This document shows positions 34,456 to 44,472 of a stretch of DNA of 64,000 nt, in pieces. Every line of letters starts with the position of its first letter. Positions within the stretch are counted from its first letter, which is position 1. Position numbers and translations under genes: made by a program. A model generated the notes under the pieces. That model worked only from the letters and a program-made list of their open reading frames with translations, did no database searches and was not told where the DNA came from. The DNA is from Arthrobacter sp. H-02-3 (lineage in GTDB: Bacteria > Actinomycetota > Actinomycetes > Actinomycetales > Micrococcaceae), in contig NZ_PYUI01000004.1 of assembly GCF_003097355.1 (NCBI RefSeq), positions 1 through 64,000 on the forward strand, in the 5' to 3' direction.

Positions 34456-34510
34456 GCACAAAGAATGGGCATGCCCTCCCTTATCCGGAGGACATGCCCA
34501 TTCTTTGTGC
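34456..34510 (+). terminator. Long hairpin after purH, first element of the motif array
   Basis: A 24-bp stem (34456-34479 with 34487-34510, a single G-T type mismatch), loop CTTATCC. The 3' arm is GGACATGCCCATTCTTTGTG, the same motif that recurs through the next 550 bp. It may terminate purH transcription; it is far stronger than needed. Confidence 0.75.
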
Positions 34511-34540
34511 CCTCCGGGTCCGTCGGCGGGCAGGGCTGCG

Positions 34541-34739
34541 GGACATGCTCATTTTTCGCGGGCAGGAGTGGGCTGATGGGCGAGCCCGTAGGTCATGCTC
34601 ATTCCTTGTGGCGAGGAGTGGGCTGGTGGGCGAGCCCGCGGAGCATGCTCATTCCTGCGGGGGACATGCTCATTTTTCAGGCCAAGGGCTGGACATAGGG
34701 GGGATATGTCCAGCCCTGGAGTGTTGGGAGGGCATGTCC
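34541..34739. repeat. Motif-array unit 1
   Basis: A 199-bp unit with four copies of a CATGCTCATT motif (34544, 34594, 34644, 34665), two copies of a GGAGTGGGCT...GGGCGAGCCCG segment (34565 and 34615) with short internal stems, then a hairpin GGGCTGGACATA (34686-34697) / 34705-34716, and GGGCATGTCC at its end. It is about 85-90 % like unit 2. No believable gene: frames on both strands stay open only because the unit repeats. Extra motif copies lie between the units (34781, 34803) with a GTGACCTC/GAGGTCAC hairpin at 34741-34767. Confidence 0.85.
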
Positions 34740-34851
34740 GGTGACCTCTGTCGCCGTTGGAGGTCACGGGCCAGGCCAAGGGACATGCTCATTCTTTTCG
34801 CGGGACATGCTCGTCCGTTGTGCCACGGTGTTGGTCGGTGGGCCGGCTGTG

Positions 34852-35051
34852 GGACATGGTCATTCTTCGCAGCGGGGAGTGGGCTGATGGGCGAGCCCGT
34901 AGGTCATGTTCATTCCTTGTGGCGAGGAGTGGGCTGATGGTCGAGCCCGCGGAGCATGCCCATTCTTGTGGAGGACATGCTCATTTTTCAGGCCAAGGCC
35001 TGGACATATGGGGGATATGTCCAGGCCTTGGCTTCTGGGGAGGGCATGTCC
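34852..35051. repeat. Motif-array unit 2
   Basis: A 200-bp second copy of the unit at 34541-34739, in the same orientation, starting 311 bp later. Same order: motif, GGGCTGATGGGCGAGCCC, motif, second GGGCT segment, motif, motif, hairpin, GGGCATGTCC. Its hairpin is longer (18 bp perfect, 34992-35009 with 35015-35032, loop GGGGG) and differs from that of unit 1 by a G-C to C-G change that keeps pairing. Confidence 0.85.
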
Positions 35052-35214
35052 CGTGGAGGACCGCCGTCGTAAGTTAAATCGCCGACGCGGGGCCACCGTG
35101 GGCCGTCCCCACTGCTGGAGACCGGCTGCAGGTGACCCCGCGCCGGGGTAGGCGAAACTGCAGGGGTAGGTGAAACCGGGGCTCGTGCGGTCCGGGTCAG
35201 GAACGCCGGCCAGG
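35052..35214. other. Gene-free stretch after the motif array
   Basis: Between the array and the protease stop. No gene, no further motif copies and no strong hairpin seen. Confidence 0.5.
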
Positions 35215-36228
35215 CTAGGAAGCGGCCGCCGTCGTGTAGGCCTGCTGGATGACGCTGCCCCAGTACGGGCCGTACATGGTGGTGGAGTTGCTGCCGTAAC
35301 CGTAGCTGTTGATGGAGTTCTGGTAACCGGAAGCGCTGGTGCCGATGAACCACGGACCGCCCGAGGAGCCGCCGGTCATGTTGCAGGGGATTCCCTGGGT
35401 GTTGAACTGCGGATTGTAGGGGTCGTTGGTGGCAGTGCCGGAGCAGCTCTTGAGGGATTCGCCGTTGAAGGGCGCCGCGGCGGGGTAGCCGAAGGACTTG
35501 TAGCTTAGGCCGCGGGCGGCGTTGAACTGCAGCCCGGAGCCGCCGACCACATCGGTCAGGTACTGGCCGTTGAGTGTGGACATCACGGCGAACCCGGTGT
35601 CGTACGTCATGTCGCCGGCGGAGCTCCACTGGGTGGGAGCGTAGAGGGCCTTGGCCGTCCACTTGCCGTAGGGGGCTGCGCCGTTGAGGTAGGCCGGGAC
35701 GAATGTGAACTTGGTGGCGAAGGCGCCCGGCCCCTCGTTGACGCAGTGCCCGGCCGTGGTGACGGTGCTCTTGTTGCCGGAGGAGACCGAGTTGCCGGAG
35801 CAGACGTAGTTGGTCCCGCCGAGGGTGAAGAAGACCTTCCCGATGTGCGGGACGGGGTTCTCGCTTGCGTTGGCCTTGGTCTGCAGGGTCTGCGACTGCT
35901 GCGCCTTGGACTGCTGCGTCGGAGCCGCAGCCTCGACAGTGCTCGGGGCGGCACCCTCCAGCGGTGCCGCCGCGGACTTCGAGGACTTGCCGCGCTTCAT
36001 GGCCTTGTCCGCCAGGACGTCACCGGGGACCGCGTTCCGCATGCGTTCCGCGGTCCAGTAGTCGGCCGTCCCGGTTTCGGTGACGGTGTGGCTTGTGACG
36101 TCGGAGGCGGAGACCGGTGCCTTAGCCGGTGCGGGGGAGGCGGTGGCCGGCCCCGCGGCACTCAGGGCCAGCAGTGCTGCGGCTGAGAGAGTCAGCAGGC
36201 TGGTGGCCAGAGTCTTGGGTGTTCTCAT
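35215..36228 (-). CDS. Secreted trypsin-like serine protease
   Basis: 337 residues: signal peptide (about 1-31, cleavage after ATA), a pro-region rich in Ala/Gln/Lys (about 32-125), then a chymotrypsin-fold protease. The catalytic triad is visible: His in TTAGHC, Asp in MTYDTGFAV and Ser in TGGSSGGPW. Similar to glutamyl-endopeptidase/V8-type and streptogrisin-like extracellular proteases; specificity not readable. ATG start. Upstream (36310-36340, minus strand) is a good -35 TTGACA. It is divergent from icd and its 3' end faces the motif array. Confidence 0.92.
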   Translation of the reverse strand: MRTPKTLATSLLTLSAAALLALSAAGPATASPAPAKAPVSASDVTSHTVTETGTADYWTAERMRNAVPGDVLADKAMKRGKSSKSAAAPLEGAAPSTVEAAAPTQQSKAQQSQTLQTKANASENPVPHIGKVFFTLGGTNYVCSGNSVSSGNKSTVTTAGHCVNEGPGAFATKFTFVPAYLNGAAPYGKWTAKALYAPTQWSSAGDMTYDTGFAVMSTLNGQYLTDVVGGSGLQFNAARGLSYKSFGYPAAAPFNGESLKSCSGTATNDPYNPQFNTQGIPCNMTGGSSGGPWFIGTSASGYQNSINSYGYGSNSTTMYGPYWGSVIQQAYTTAAAS

Positions 36229-36422
36229 GGGTGTCCTAACCGGTGGAAAGCGGGGCGGCCGCCTGTGGCGGCCGCTGGATGGGAACGAAACTACGGCAGT
36301 TTGACTAATCTGTAAAGTAACTTGTCAATTATTGTTATGCCGTTTTTGGGTGTCATGCTCCCGTCCGCGCACGACGCCGGTAGGCGTCAAAGGGGGCACC
36401 TCGGGTAAGTTAGGGGTGTTGA

Positions 36423-38696
<2,274 letters not shown>

Positions 38697-38753
38697 GCTC
38701 CAGCCGCAACGGCCGCGCAGCACTCCCGCAGCGCGCAGCCGGTTGTGACGCAG

Positions 38754-38789
38754 AACGCCCCGCCTCCCGAAAGGGACGCGGGGCGTTTT
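38754..38789 (+). terminator. icd terminator
   Basis: AACGCCCCGC (38754-38763) pairs with 38778-38787, inner TCCC/GGGA stem capped by a GAAA tetraloop, then TTTT. A classical intrinsic terminator 57 bp past the icd stop; it may also serve the opposite strand. Confidence 0.93.
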
Positions 38790-38889
38790 GCTGCCCGATG
38801 AGGCCGCAGGACCACATGTCGATACCCACGGCGACGGCGGCGGGCACGCCCTGATCCTGCCCCCCGGGCGGCGGACGGGGGGCCTCGGG

Positions 38890-39411
38890 TCAGCCCTTGC
38901 CCTTTCCCTTTTCCTTCGCTTTCCCGGCGGGTCCCGGAGCTGGCGCGACGGCGGCCGGTGCAGGCTGTGCGGCAGCTGCCGCCGCCTGTGCAGCAGCGGC
39001 TTGTTCGGCAGCGGCTTGATCAGCCGCCGCTTTTTCGGCCGCCGCTTTGTCCGCCGCGGCGCGTTCGGCGGCCGCCTGCTGCGCGGCGAGATCAGCCCGG
39101 ACGGCGTCGATCGATGACTTGATGCTCTGGTGGCGTTTGAAGGACACCTCGCCGTTGGCGGCAGCGGCATCCAGCCGGGTCAGAAGGTCGTCGAGCAGCT
39201 TGAGGGAGCCCGCGGGGTCATTGGCGGCGGCCGCCTCGCTGACGGCCAGGACCTGGGATTGCAGCTGCTTGGCGGCGTCCCGGTCTAGCTCGGGTGCGGG
39301 GGAGCCGCAGCCGGCCAGCGCTCCGGCCAGCAGCACTCCCGCCAGGAGTCCCGCCGGCGTCCGGTAGCTGGAACCCCTGCGGTCTTGGCGGGTGGTTAGA
39401 CGATTGCTCAT
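38890..39411 (-). CDS. Lipoprotein with Ala-rich coiled coil
   Basis: 173 residues. A signal peptide with lipobox LAGC (Cys about 35) anchors it outside the membrane. A helical domain (about 40-110, QLQSQVLAVSEAA..., probably a small four-helix module) is followed by KAAAEKAAADQAAAEQAAA-type repeats and a Pro/Ala then Lys/Gly-rich tail (KAKEKGKGKG), which could contact the wall or nucleic acids. The ATG overlaps the kinase stop (ATGA), so it is translated with the kinase and is a natural partner or substrate candidate. No known family. Confidence 0.83.
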   Translation of the reverse strand: MSNRLTTRQDRRGSSYRTPAGLLAGVLLAGALAGCGSPAPELDRDAAKQLQSQVLAVSEAAAANDPAGSLKLLDDLLTRLDAAAANGEVSFKRHQSIKSSIDAVRADLAAQQAAAERAAADKAAAEKAAADQAAAEQAAAAQAAAAAAQPAPAAVAPAPGPAGKAKEKGKGKG

Positions 39412-40646
39412 GGTTCCACGCTCTTCTGCAGATCCTTCAGGTGGTCCCCGAGCGGCCCCGTGACAGTGGGGTAGGGGACGACGTCGACGGGCGCCGGGGT
39501 GGAGAGCGCCACCGCGATCACAGCCCCCGCGGCCAGGACAGCGACGACGGCGAGCACCAGGGCCACGCGGGTACGGAGCCCGGCACGGCGGAACCACGCT
39601 GTTCCGGCAGAAAAGCGGGAAGGCCGGGAAACGGAGGGGCGGCGGCGCGGCCGCCGCGGGAGAGCATCCGGATCCGGTAGGTTCAGCGGGCGTGTTGCCG
39701 AGGGCGCTGCGAGTCCGTGCCGGGGCCGCCGGCGGGGCCGAGACGGCGGTGTCGGCAGCACACGGGTGGGAACCCCTTGGACGGGCCCGGGCAGGGACCC
39801 CGGGGAAACCAGGGCATAGCGCAATGCAGCCTCAAGTTCGGCGGCTGAGGGACGGTCCAGGGGATCCAGCGCGGTCATGGCCCGGATGAGCCGGGCCCAC
39901 TCGGCGGGGACTTCGGCCGGAATGGCGGGGGCGCGGTGCAGGCGGGCTACAGCGGATTCGACGGCGCTGCCCGGGTACTCGACGTGGCCCTTGAGGCATT
40001 CGAGCAGGACCAGGCCCAGGGAATAGATGTCGCTCGCCGGTCCGAGATCGGCGCCGCGGGCCTGTTCCGGGCTGAGGTAGGCGGCGGTTCCCACCATGGT
40101 TCCCGTAGCCGTCAGCCGGGTCCCGTCGATGATCCGGGCGATGCCGAAGTCGGTGAGTTTGGGACGGAGCGGCTCGCCGGGCCGGACCGGCACCAGGAGG
40201 ATGTTGGCGGGCTTGATATCCCGATGAACGATGCCCAGCCCGTGGACGTAGGCGAGGGCGTCGGCGATCCCGGCGCCGACGACGGCCAGCTCGTCCAGGG
40301 GCAGGGGACTATGCCGGATCCTGGTCCGCAGATCCTGGCCGTCCACGAGTTCCATGGTCAGGAAGGGCCTGGGCTCATTGGGAATCCGGGTGTCCGTGCC
40401 GGCGTCGAACAACGTCACCAGGCTTGGATGGTTCAGGGTGGCCAGCAGTTCGATCTCGGCTTCCTGGCGGCGGAGTTCATCCGGATCGGCCGACTGTGGT
40501 GCGAAGAGCTTCAGCGCCACGTCCCGGCCCAGGTTCAGGTCCTTGGCAGTGTAGACCGATGCCATGCCGCCCCGGCCAATCACATCCCCCAGCTGATAGC
40601 GGCCGCCCAAGGGCTCCGCCATGATGCTGTTGGGCGAACTGTCCAC
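39408..40646 (-). CDS. Membrane-anchored Ser/Thr protein kinase (PknB-like catalytic domain)
   Basis: About 412 residues. Kinase domain (about 15-275): GRGGMASVY loop, Lys in VALKLF, catalytic HRDIKPANILL, DFGIAR and SPEQARG. A Pro/Arg-rich linker (about 285-345) leads to one transmembrane segment (about 360-382) and a short extracellular tail without PASTA domains. GTG at 40646 has GGGGA at proper spacing; ATG at 40622 is an alternative. Coupled to the downstream lipoprotein by a 4-bp overlap, suggesting a two-protein envelope signalling unit. Confidence 0.93.
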   Translation of the reverse strand: MDSSPNSIMAEPLGGRYQLGDVIGRGGMASVYTAKDLNLGRDVALKLFAPQSADPDELRRQEAEIELLATLNHPSLVTLFDAGTDTRIPNEPRPFLTMELVDGQDLRTRIRHSPLPLDELAVVGAGIADALAYVHGLGIVHRDIKPANILLVPVRPGEPLRPKLTDFGIARIIDGTRLTATGTMVGTAAYLSPEQARGADLGPASDIYSLGLVLLECLKGHVEYPGSAVESAVARLHRAPAIPAEVPAEWARLIRAMTALDPLDRPSAAELEAALRYALVSPGSLPGPVQGVPTRVLPTPPSRPRRRPRHGLAAPSATRPLNLPDPDALPRRPRRRPSVSRPSRFSAGTAWFRRAGLRTRVALVLAVVAVLAAGAVIAVALSTPAPVDVVPYPTVTGPLGDHLKDLQKSVEP

Positions 40647-40815
40647 GATGTCCCCGTATCTTCCCTGTGCGCCACGGCGGCGCTCCACAAGAATAATACG
40701 GGGACGGGTATCGGCTGCCGTCACCCGGGGCCTGTGTCGGATGCGCCGTGGCCGGCAGCGGGCCTCTTTTGTTGACGGGTTTGTGTTGACGGGCCGCTCC
40801 TTCGAAGGCGCCCTA

Positions 40816-40876
40816 CCGCCGGAGCCAGTGATTGCCGTTGGGTCCCCCAGCGGACCCAACGACCTCGCTCCGGCGG
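40816..40876. terminator. Two-tier hairpin
   Basis: Inner stem CGTTGGGTCC (40836-40845) with 40852-40861, loop CCCAGC; outer stem CCGCCGGAGC (40816-40825) with GCTCCGGCGG (40867-40876). It follows the small Pro-rich gene on the minus strand and precedes the kinase gene, so it probably ends the 42459-40909 unit. Confidence 0.7.
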
Positions 40877-40908
40877 TCACAGGACTTCGAGGGGAGCGGG
40901 GCAGTGCG

Positions 40909-41178
40909 TTACGGCGGGCGGGCCTTGCACCCGGCGCGCGGATGCTGGCCGGAGCGTTCCGGATGCGCGGGTGCGCGCAGCACTTCCGATGGCCCCGACT
41001 TTGGCGGTGCCGGCTCTGACTGTGCGGACTTTGGCGGTGCCGGCTCTGACTGTGCGGACTTTGGCGGTGCCGGGTTTGATGCTGCGGGCTTTGGCGGCGC
41101 AGCCGGTGACGGCGCTGACGGGATCAGCCCGTTGCGAATTGGGGTGCCGGCAACCCGGCGGCGGACGGTTGAGTCCAT
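40909..41178 (-). CDS. Small Pro-rich protein with internal repeats, unknown function
   Basis: 89 residues with no signal peptide or membrane segment. The middle is a tandem PAPPKSAQSE repeat (about two and a half copies) encoded by 30-bp DNA repeats in frame; the ends are basic. Evidence for coding: a strong AGGAG eight bases before the ATG, and a hairpin terminator after it. Evidence against: low complexity, and an open plus-strand frame through the same repeats. It follows the large Pro-rich secreted protein on the same strand, 81 bp away. Function not guessed. Confidence 0.45.
   Translation of the reverse strand: MDSTVRRRVAGTPIRNGLIPSAPSPAAPPKPAASNPAPPKSAQSEPAPPKSAQSEPAPPKSGPSEVLRAPAHPERSGQHPRAGCKARPP
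40997..41086. repeat. 30-bp tandem repeats
   Basis: Units at 40997-41026 and 41027-41056 are identical (GACTTTGGCGGTGCCGGCTC...), the third (41057-41086) has drifted and a half unit follows. The period is a multiple of three, so the repeat expands the small Pro-rich frame without shifting it. Confidence 0.85.
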
Positions 41179-41259
41179 TGGGAAATCTCCTGGGTGACAG
41201 TTAACGGGCGGCCAAGGCAGCCCGACGGGCCGTGCTCTGTGGAGACAGAGACGGCCCGA

Positions 41260-42459
41260 CTAGTCAGGAGAAGAACCGGGATCAGCGCTAACGGCGGCGT
41301 ATTCGTGCTGGAGCGGACCGGTGATGGGGTCGGCCCCTGTTGTGGGCAGGCAGAAGTACAGGCCGGGCATCCAGGCAGCCGTTCCGACAGGCCCGTTGGC
41401 GGACTGACCGCTGCCGCACCCCGAGCCCGGAGCAGCCGGGAGCGCGTCAGGGGCAGGCAGGCCCGTGCCGCCATGCCAGGGGCTCGGACCGGGGGTGCCG
41501 GGGGAGACCGGCGGACCACCGGTGCCGGCAGGAGGTTCGGCAGGTGGGGCAGCGGCCGACTGGACGGGCGCCGCCGAAACGGGTTCCGACATCAGCAAAC
41601 CGGCATAGGTGACCGGGGCAACCGCAGGGCGGTATGTCTGGAGCGGGCCGGGAGCCGGAGGACCTGCCGGAGCGGCGGGCGCTGGCGGTTCCTGTGATGC
41701 TCCCTTCGCGCTGTTCGCCGGCGGGGAGGTGCCGACGACGGCGGTCGGCATTGCGGCCGATGTCCCGTCACCCGGAACGACGGCCCCCGGAAGCACGCCT
41801 GGAACGACGGCGGCGGAGTCACCGGGTTGCGCTGGGGCCGGATCCACCGGAACCGCGGGGACCACGACCGGCGGAACAGTGCCCGTGCCTGGAACGGCCG
41901 GGTCCACTACAGGAGCGGCGGGGTCCGCGGCGGGCGAAGTGGAAGGCGGGGCGGCGCCTGGCGCGGGGAGTGAAGGATCAGATACCGCCGGATCGGAGGC
42001 AGGAGGTCCGGGATCAACTGCGGGCGGTGGCGCGTCCGGAACTGGCGCGGCACTCCCAACGGCGCTTCCAGCGGTTCCCTTAGCCGCCTTGTCAGCAGCG
42101 GCCCCGGCGTCATCTGCGACGTCGTTCGAGGCGACGGTAAGGGAAGCGTCCGCCGAGGCTACTGCCAGCGCAGGAACGGCGCCCGCGGTCCACGTGCCCG
42201 ACGGGGCCGGGTCGGACTCCAGAGGCACCTGGGAGCCGTCGAGGGCGGGAACGGGGAAGTCGTCGGAATCCACGCATTCGGCAGCTGCTACAGTCCCGTG
42301 CTCGTCGCCGGCCGGCCCGTAGATCGTGCACGCATCGTCCGCCTGCGCGGCGGTGCCTGAGAGCGTCAGCCACGCGGCGCCGGCTAGGGCCGCCAAGACG
42401 ACGCGGCGCAGGGGGCGGAGGCTGCGGCCCGCGCGGGAGGGCGACGCTGCTGGATCCAT
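41260..42459 (-). CDS. Secreted Pro/Ala-rich protein, unknown function
   Basis: 399 residues. A signal peptide (about 1-40, cleaved at AQA-DD) precedes a short domain with two Cys (DACTIYGPAGDEHG, AAECVDSDDFPVPAL), then about 250 residues of Pro/Ala/Val low complexity and a C-terminal region again with two Cys (GSGCGSG, LYFCLPTTGADP). It looks like an exported wall-spanning or adhesive protein. There is no LPXTG or membrane anchor. ATG with GGGGGTG upstream. No family recognised. Confidence 0.78.
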   Translation of the reverse strand: MDPAASPSRAGRSLRPLRRVVLAALAGAAWLTLSGTAAQADDACTIYGPAGDEHGTVAAAECVDSDDFPVPALDGSQVPLESDPAPSGTWTAGAVPALAVASADASLTVASNDVADDAGAAADKAAKGTAGSAVGSAAPVPDAPPPAVDPGPPASDPAVSDPSLPAPGAAPPSTSPAADPAAPVVDPAVPGTGTVPPVVVPAVPVDPAPAQPGDSAAVVPGVLPGAVVPGDGTSAAMPTAVVGTSPPANSAKGASQEPPAPAAPAGPPAPGPLQTYRPAVAPVTYAGLLMSEPVSAAPVQSAAAPPAEPPAGTGGPPVSPGTPGPSPWHGGTGLPAPDALPAAPGSGCGSGQSANGPVGTAAWMPGLYFCLPTTGADPITGPLQHEYAAVSADPGSSPD

Positions 42460-42599
42460 GCGCGCACCCCCGCTCCGGGAAGAGTAGACAATTGCCTACA
42501 GGGTAAGTCGGCCCCAACGGGCGAGTCCAGAGCAGCGCCGAAACTGTAGGCATACCGAGACACTGGGCCCCGGCCGGGTTCGCGGCCGGCGGGAGGTCG

Positions 42600-43670
42600 T
42601 CAGTGGGCGTCGTTCGGGTAACTCACTCCGAGTTGCGCGCGTACACCGTCGAAGAGCCGCATGGTGTTCAGGGAGTCCTCCAGCGGCATGACCGGGCTCT
42701 CAGTGAGCCCCTGCTGGATGCAGCGCGTGACCTCGCGGAGCTCGTAGGTGTAGCCGCGGCCCACCGTCGTGAACTGCTCCGTGCGCGGATCGTCGAAGCC
42801 AACCCTGACCAGCAGCTCCTTCGGGTTGTTGATGGAGCCGGAGGTCTGGAGGAAGCCCTTGCTGCCGGCGACGGTGGCAGTACGGGGCCCATGCGCGAGC
42901 AACGAGGAGGTCAGCTGGGCCTGCGCGCCGTGGTGGTAGCCGAGCGTCAGAGCGTTCTGGGCGTCCACGCCGTCGTCGTTGAGCCAGCCGGTAGCGCTGA
43001 CTGTTTGCGGGAACCCCAGCGTGCCGAGTGCCCAGAGCAGCGGGTAGACCGTCAGGTCCAGCAGCGCGCCGCCGCCGTCCTTGGGCGCCCAGAGCCGGGA
43101 ACCCGGCGAGTACGGTGCCGGGAAGCCGAGGTCGGCGCCGACCCACTTGACCTCACCGATCTCGCCCGAGGCCGCGATCTCGAACGCCCGCTGCATGCTG
43201 GGCAGGAAACGGCTCCATACCGCCTCCATAAGGAATAATCCGTTAGCCCGGGCCACCGCGATCAGCTCGGCGGCTTCCCGCGCGTTGATGGTGAGGGCCT
43301 TCTCGCAGAGTACGTGCTTGCCGGCGTTGAGGGCGGCGAGGGCGATCTCGTGGTGGTGGGCGTGCGGCGTGGCGACGTAGACGACGTCGACGGTGTCATC
43401 CGCCAACAAGCGGTCGTAGCCGTTCACGCCGTCGTGGTCGCCGTAGGCGCGGACAAAGCCGTAGTCGGCCGCAAAGGCGTCGGCTGCCGCCTGGGTGCGG
43501 GAGCTGACAGCATGCAGTTCCGCATCCGCCAGAAGTTCGAGGTCGCGGGTGACCGCTGCGGCGATCCCGCCGGTGGCGATGATCCCCCAGCGCAGCCGGG
43601 CGCCGGTGGCGGTGCGGGGATCCTGGTCCGGCTGGCTGAACAGCCACGGCTTCGCGATGAGGGCAGACAT
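42600..43670 (-). CDS. Gfo/Idh/MocA family oxidoreductase
   Basis: 356 residues. The N-terminal Rossmann domain (WGIIATGGIAAAV near residues 28-40; VDVVYVATPHAHHHEIA; catalytic EKALTIN replacing the usual EKP) binds NAD(P), and the C-terminal alpha/beta domain (about 135-350) has MEAVWSRFLP and a substrate-binding pocket. The family oxidises sugars, inositols or dihydrodiols; MEAVWSRF is typical of the dimeric dihydrodiol/xylose dehydrogenase-like branch. No linked sugar genes on the same strand, so the substrate is open. Confidence 0.92.
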   Translation of the reverse strand: MSALIAKPWLFSQPDQDPRTATGARLRWGIIATGGIAAAVTRDLELLADAELHAVSSRTQAAADAFAADYGFVRAYGDHDGVNGYDRLLADDTVDVVYVATPHAHHHEIALAALNAGKHVLCEKALTINAREAAELIAVARANGLFLMEAVWSRFLPSMQRAFEIAASGEIGEVKWVGADLGFPAPYSPGSRLWAPKDGGGALLDLTVYPLLWALGTLGFPQTVSATGWLNDDGVDAQNALTLGYHHGAQAQLTSSLLAHGPRTATVAGSKGFLQTSGSINNPKELLVRVGFDDPRTEQFTTVGRGYTYELREVTRCIQQGLTESPVMPLEDSLNTMRLFDGVRAQLGVSYPNDAH

Positions 43671-43721
43671 GGTGCCATCTTCTCACCCACCTGCGGGAGG
43701 GATTGGGTTTTGGGGGCAAAA

Positions 43722-43755
43722 GCTGCGGGAGGATCGGAAGGGACCCGCCCGCAGC
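43722..43755 (-). terminator. Possible terminator of the MacB-type operon
   Basis: GCTGCGGG (43722-43729) pairs with CCCGCAGC (43748-43755), 8 bp with an 18-nt loop, immediately past the ATP-binding-protein stop on the minus strand; a T-rich run follows on that strand (from the AAAA and GGGTTTTGGGG region). Confidence 0.5.
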
Positions 43756-43762
43756 GCCGCCG

Positions 43763-44470
43763 TTAGCCGGTCACGGCCGCGGTCGCACGGGTCCGGGTCG
43801 TTTCCTCCGTGAGCCGGCCCTGCTGAAGCCGGAACCGCCGCTCGGTCTTATTGGCCAGGGACCGGTCATGGGTGACCACCAGGATGGTGGTGTTGTGGTC
43901 CCGGCTGAGCGCGCTGAGGAGCTCGATGATGTGCTCGCCGGTCTGCTCGTCGAGGTTACCCGTGGGTTCATCGGCCAGGATCAGCTTCGGTTCGTTCGCC
44001 AGCGCCCGGGCGATCGCCACCCGCTGCTGCTCCCCGCCGGAGAGCCGGTTGATGCGCCGCACGTGCTTGTCCGGGTCGAGCTGGACCTGTTCGAGCAGCT
44101 GCCGGGCACGCTCGAGCCGGGCGGCCTTGCGCACCCCGGCAAACTCCATCGGCAGCATCACGTTGTCCACGGCCGAGAGGTTCGGGATCAGGTTGAACTG
44201 CTGAAAGACGAATCCGATGTCCCGGCGCCGGTAATTCGTCAGCTTGGCGTCCGGCATGCTGGCAAGGCTCACGCCGTTGACCACCACGTCGCCGCTGGTC
44301 GGCTTGTCGAGCGCGCCGAGCAGGGACAGCAGGGTGCTCTTGCCGCTGCCGCTCTTGCCCACGATCGAGGCCAGCGTGCCCTGTTCGAGCTCGAAGCTGA
44401 CGTCGTTGACCGGCTTGATGGTCCGGTCGCCGGATTTGAACGTGCGGACCAGGTTCTTCACTTCGATCAT
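43763..44470 (-). CDS. ABC transporter ATP-binding protein (MacB/LolD type)
   Basis: 235 residues. Walker A GKSGSGKST (about 38-46), Q-loop FVFQQFNL, signature LSGGEQQRVAIARAL, Walker B LILADEPTG and the D-loop NLDEQTG. The FQQFNLIPNLSAVDNVMLP segment is typical of MacB/LolD ATPases that drive FtsX-type permeases by mechanotransmission. It starts 2 bp after the permease stop, so both belong to one transcript. Confidence 0.95.
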   Translation of the reverse strand: MIEVKNLVRTFKSGDRTIKPVNDVSFELEQGTLASIVGKSGSGKSTLLSLLGALDKPTSGDVVVNGVSLASMPDAKLTNYRRRDIGFVFQQFNLIPNLSAVDNVMLPMEFAGVRKAARLERARQLLEQVQLDPDKHVRRINRLSGGEQQRVAIARALANEPKLILADEPTGNLDEQTGEHIIELLSALSRDHNTTILVVTHDRSLANKTERRFRLQQGRLTEETTRTRATAAVTG

Positions 44471-44472
44471 GG

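Noticed and set aside
34456..35051. CRISPR array
   Set aside because: The recurring motif is short and spaced irregularly (20-100 bp), the intervening DNA is itself repeated, and no cas genes are in the window.
34465..35096. Several open frames of 70-100 residues on both strands through the motif array, similar between the two units
   Set aside because: They are similar only because the DNA is duplicated; they lack ribosome-binding sites and known domains, and both strands are equally open.
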